Shown: piece by piece, positions 61,128 through 64,000 of the stretch
Position numbering within the stretch: the stretch's first letter is position 1
Layout of the letters: each line of letters opens with the position of its first letter
NCBI RefSeq assembly: GCF_041725775.1
Contig: NZ_JBEUEL010000005.1
Span: forward strand, 61,420-125,419
Source: Pueribacillus sp041725775
Lineage (GTDB): Bacteria; Bacillota; Bacilli; Bacillales; UBA6769
Direction of reading: 5' to 3'
DNA length: 64,000 nt
Position numbers and translations under genes: made by a program
Notes under the pieces: model-generated
The model's database searches: none
Seen by the model: the letters and a program-made list of their open reading frames with translations, nothing else
Told to the model about the DNA's origin: nothing

Positions 61128-61979
61128 TTAATTGTTTTTCAAATGTTTTCCCCACCTCTTCTGCAATAACATTATTTCCTTTGCATGAGATACTTCTTCT
61201 TTCGGCGTTTCCAAAATAAATGGAATGTCATTAAGCTGAGGAGTCTTTACAATTTGGTCAAATTGATTTTCCTTTATATAACCTGCACCAAAAATGAGTG
61301 CATGACGATCTTTTCCTGAACGAGTAGCATAGTTTGAATTGTTAAAATGAACAACCTCTAAATGTTCAAAATAGTCTAACTCAACCCCTTTAAGAAATAG
61401 TTGAGACCAATTTTCACCGTCCCATAACCCACAGGAAAACGCATGACATGTATCGAAGCAAAATCCGACTTTTTCAGGATAATCACATAATTTTCGAATT
61501 TGAGTAAGCTCTTCTAACGTCGTTCCGAATGCTCCGGGGAATCCCGCATTGTTTTCTAATATAAGTTTCCCCTTCCCTTCCCATTTACTTAACACGTCAT
61601 TTAGCATGTCTATTATTAGTTTGTAACTTTGGAGGGTACTTAATGATTGCAACCGTTTTCCAAAATGTACGACAACCCCTATTGAACCACATGCTTCTGC
61701 AATCTCTAGATCATTTAATAACGAATGAATGATTTGTTTGCGCTTTTCATTATTAGATGGGGTTAGGCTAGTCGGATAAGGAGAATGAGCAACTGATAAA
61801 AGATTATTTTTCTCGCAAAACAATTTACATGTTTCTGTATCATTTCGATCGAATTGTTTTAATGATAAGCTTTTCGGGTTTTTCGAAAAGTATTGAAACG
61901 CAGAAGCATTTATCGCTTCTGCTCTTTTAGCAGCACCTATATACCCTTCCTTAATCGATAGATGACAACCGAATTTCAT
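61128..61979 (-). CDS. nfo: Endonuclease IV family AP endonuclease
   Basis: Divergent member of the Nfo family of zinc-dependent AP endonucleases (283 residues). All nine metal-ligand positions can be found: His in VAHSPYP, His in VVHFGKRL, Glu in LILENNAGFPG, Asp and His in GFCFDTCHAF, His in VVHFNNS, Asp and His in GKDRHALI, and Glu in FILETPKEE. The family usually reads HINDSK where this has HFNNSN. The frame is open to 62144, but ATG 61979 has AAGGAG in front. Could be a paralogue of the main nfo gene. Confidence 0.85.
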   Translation of the reverse strand: MKFGCHLSIKEGYIGAAKRAEAINASAFQYFSKNPKSLSLKQFDRNDTETCKLFCEKNNLLSVAHSPYPTSLTPSNNEKRKQIIHSLLNDLEIAEACGSIGVVVHFGKRLQSLSTLQSYKLIIDMLNDVLSKWEGKGKLILENNAGFPGAFGTTLEELTQIRKLCDYPEKVGFCFDTCHAFSCGLWDGENWSQLFLKGVELDYFEHLEVVHFNNSNYATRSGKDRHALIFGAGYIKENQFDQIVKTPQLNDIPFILETPKEEVSHAKEIMLLQKRWGKHLKNN

Positions 61980-62533
61980 TATGAAAACTCCTTCATAATA
62001 TTTACATCGTTTCATACCATTCTTCAACAATATTTCTATTATCCACTGAAAACGACTATTTCTTGCGTCAGTTAAGGAAATATTTCCTTTGTATGGAGCA
62101 TAGAAGGATAAATGACACGTATTTATTAAAAGATGGAACAACACTTTTACGTGGATTTAGACATGACCCTTCTAGCCACTAGATGAATGTTGTGCCTGAA
62201 CAAATCATCCTGGTCAACGATTCAAGTCGGAGTGATTGAGGAAGTAGAGATACATAGGAGCTTGTAAATATCCACAAGTAGACATACGTACAAGTATATC
62301 AATTCTAGTTATTCAGATATTTGGAGTTTGAATGGTTTCATCTACCATTAACAAACAGAGGTCTAAAACGAGTATGGGGCGTAGTAGACTCATATGGTAA
62401 CGGAACGTACAAAAACGCCCGTGAAGTAGACGAAATGAGTGGTAACCCTATTAGTAATTCTCATCTCAGTGGCTGACAAAGATGAAGGATAAGTTAGCCT
62501 AGCTTATGGTGGCTTACAATTAACTGTGCCGCA
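61980..62533. other. Gap with decayed coding traces
   Basis: 554 nt between nfo and an orphan gene. It includes the nfo ribosome-binding site and promoter area, then sequence with short protein-like frames broken by stops. The best is at 62309-62476 (see separate entry). No terminator or repeat stands out. It looks like the remains of one gene or a recombination junction. Confidence 0.4.
62309..62476 (+). pseudogene. Protein-like fragment, unrecognised
   Basis: A 55-codon open stretch with no start codon or ribosome-binding site encodes a natural-looking sequence containing LPLTNRGLKRVWGVVDSYGN and NAREVDEMSGNP. Amino acid variety, including three tryptophans, is unlike random shadow frames. 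Upstream frames stop repeatedly. I cannot name its family. Confidence 0.3.
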
Positions 62534-62929
62534 TTACACTTTCTTCACAATAATGGCTTTCGTATTTTTAAAATGTTTACAATCATTGATTTGCTCTTCT
62601 TCAATAATTCCTAACGTAATCGCTGATTCAATTTTTTTCTGATCCGGTTTTTTAATCACTTGAATACAGTCATGTAAATTTAACTCCTCTAGACGCTTCA
62701 CCGTTTTCGCATCATCAAAGTAGTTCGATTTTCTAATTTGTCTTTGCAATTTATATTGTCCGATATATATTTCGCCCTTTTGATTTTCTCCTGCTGTTTC
62801 GTCAAAGTAAAGATGGAACGATTGATTTAACTCTTTCATTTTCTTTTCTATCTCTTTTTTACGTTCACTCAGTTTAAAGTATCGTTCTAAGTCTTGTTCT
62901 GTAATAGATTGATGCTCTTGTCGTGGCAT
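62534..62929 (-). CDS. Hypothetical protein
   Basis: A 131-residue charged protein that I do not recognise. The first ~45 residues are helical with a coiled-coil pattern (LERYFKLSERKKEIEKKMKE); the middle has a beta-rich GEIYIGQYKLQRQIRKSNYF segment; the C-terminus has one cysteine near NDCKHF and ends in VKKV. Phage-derived accessory genes sometimes look like this, but nothing proves it. GGAGGGAAAG on the minus strand is a strong ribosome-binding site before ATG 62929. Confidence 0.65.
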   Translation of the reverse strand: MPRQEHQSITEQDLERYFKLSERKKEIEKKMKELNQSFHLYFDETAGENQKGEIYIGQYKLQRQIRKSNYFDDAKTVKRLEELNLHDCIQVIKKPDQKKIESAITLGIIEEEQINDCKHFKNTKAIIVKKV

Positions 62930-63146
62930 ATTCTTTCCCTCCGCTGTATGAGTTACCTCATTTTATGATTAGAGGGAACAAAACATTCTTCAGTATACCT
63001 ATTTAGCAAAAATATACTCCAATGAGATGAAAAGATAAACAACAATGTTGACGATTTTTGTAACATAAGCATATACATAAATTTAAGCTCTAATGTTTTA
63101 ATAAGCATCATACGCTTTCAAAATTTAAAAATTGAGGTGAAAGCAG

Positions 63147-63773
63147 TTGAAAAATGAAAATTTTGATCAACCACTTTCGGTAGAACAATTTAGCCATCAA
63201 CCTCTCCCTTTTTGTGCTTCTAGAGGTGACTACGCGCCACTGTTTACTGCTGATGCCTATGTGAATCATCAGATTCAAACTGTAAGTCTTGAAGAGCTAC
63301 GTGGTTCGTGGGCGATTTTATTTTTCTATGCAAGCGACTTTACATTTGTTTGACCGACTGAGCTAGCAGCAGTTGCTGCTATTTATCCACAAATAAGAAA
63401 CTTAGGTGCGGAATTATGGGCAATTAGTACAGACAGTATCTATTCACATAAAGTGTTTAAAGAAACATCTCCATCAGCGAGACTCGTGCAATACCCTTTG
63501 TTAAGCGATCGCAATCATTTCATTAGTCGTGCCTATCGGGTTCTCGATAACGATGCTGGAACTGCATTTCGGGCTACTGTCATTGTGAATCCTGAAGGTA
63601 TAATTTCTGCGAAACTTGTATATCCACTAGAAGTCGGAAGAAACACTTATGAGATTCTTCGCCTTCTACAAGGTATTCAGTACGGTAAACAAACGGGGTT
63701 AGGCGTTCCAGCCAATTGGGTACCGGGAATGCAAGGAATTTCAAGGCGAACTGAAGACATTGGAAAAATATAA
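63147..63773 (+). CDS. Peroxiredoxin with TGA at the catalytic position; probable selenoprotein
   Basis: AhpC/thiol-specific-antioxidant peroxiredoxin read through an in-frame TGA at 63351-63353, giving 208 residues. The motif is DFTFV-TGA-PTEL, where every ordinary homologue has the peroxidatic cysteine (here residue 69). Both sides are fully peroxiredoxin-like: LRGSWAILFFYASDFTFV before, LGAELWAISTDS, YPLLSDRNH and GTAFRATVIVNPEG after. The resolving cysteine near the C-terminus is absent (GVPANW), so a one-selenol/one-thiol type is likely; Cys23 is the only cysteine. TTG 63147 with GAGGTGAAAG is the start. A hairpin suited to a bacterial SECIS follows the TGA. Confidence 0.72.
63351..63381 (+). 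promoter_or_regulatory. Candidate bacterial SECIS hairpin after TGA
   Basis: TAGCAGC (63364-63370) pairs perfectly with GCTGCTA (63375-63381) around an AGTT loop. The loop begins 17 nt after the TGA and has a G among its first two bases, which fits what is known of bacterial SECIS elements (short upper stem, small loop with G, roughly 16-37 nt from UGA). The stem is formed by alanine codons GCA GCA and GCT GCT, so chance is possible. Confidence 0.55.
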
Positions 63774-64000
63774 TTGACCAAACATGATTCTGTTTTTTTA
63801 GTCAATGATTATATATTCTATTTAGTATTGAAGGCAGATTGTCATTAAAATTAATCAGATCAAACACATAAATATCATATAAATACTAAACTCTATGGTA
63901 CCGTCAAGAATTTTGTGTAAGTCGATAGGGCTCTCACTTGAACTGTCAATATAATGGTGCTTAAGCAACCTTAACAACTATACAAAAAATGTCAGAAGGT

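Overview
The window looks like a chromosomal core segment from a low-GC, endospore-forming member of the Bacillaceae. Gene order follows the Bacillus subtilis block der-gpsA-spoIVA-hbs-mtrAB-hepS-menG-hepT-ndk-cheR-aro/trp-qcr-ypj-dapB-bshA-cca-birA-panBCD-aspB-dnaD-nth-ponA-recU-cotD-gpsB-rnpB-rlmL. Sporulation genes (SpoIVA, SpoVIF, YpjB, a CotD-like coat protein), a menaquinol cytochrome bc complex, the bacillithiol gene bshA and class B RNase P RNA all fit. A complete ectoine operon (ectABC) sits inside this block and suggests a salt-adapted lineage. That is inference, not proof.

Layout. 1-2.8 kb: end of der, plsY, gpsA, spoVIF. 3-6.4 kb: yphE, yphF, spoIVA, hbs. 6.5-11.4 kb: folE-mtrB, then the menaquinone genes hepS-menG-hepT, ndk, cheR. 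11.4-23.8 kb: the aromatic supraoperon aroC-aroB-aroH-[TRAP-controlled leader]-trpEDCFBA-hisC-tyrA-aroA. 23.8-30.9 kb: a candidate small RNA, ypiA-ypiB-ypiF, qcrABC, ypjA-ypjB and a membrane zinc protease. 31-32.5 kb: a YpjC/YitT membrane protein on the minus strand beside GC-rich repeat-like DNA. 32.5-39.3 kb: mazG-like, dapB, bshA, cca, birA, panBCD. 39.4-46.2 kb: ypmB, aspB, dnaD, nth, ypoC, then ponA and recU on the minus strand. 46.5-51.7 kb: racA-like, yppE, ectABC, a thioredoxin-like gene, cotD-like, gpsB. 51.7-58.5 kb: rnpB, rlmL, yneT, parE, parC. 58.6-64 kb: a small orphan gene, a glutamate-synthase-like oxidoreductase, maf, an endonuclease IV homologue, an orphan gene and a peroxiredoxin.

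The most interesting observation is at the right end. A peroxiredoxin reading frame (63147-63773) has an in-frame TGA exactly where the catalytic peroxidatic cysteine belongs. A 7-bp hairpin with a G in its 4-nt loop begins 10 nt after that TGA, as expected for a bacterial SECIS element. This looks like a selenocysteine peroxiredoxin, although a point mutation or base-call error is possible. The caution is real because trpB and trpA carry several frameshifts and a stop, mostly at short homopolymers, while their TRAP-binding leader is beautifully intact. Other points are an ectA whose only credible start is CTG, a predicted ~85-nt small RNA, and a ribosome-binding-site hairpin before spoVIF.

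TRAP (MtrB), encoded at 7.1 kb, presumably binds the eleven-odd NAG repeats in the trp leader at 14.1 kb, linking the two halves of the region. No tRNA genes, CRISPR arrays or complete insertion sequences were seen.
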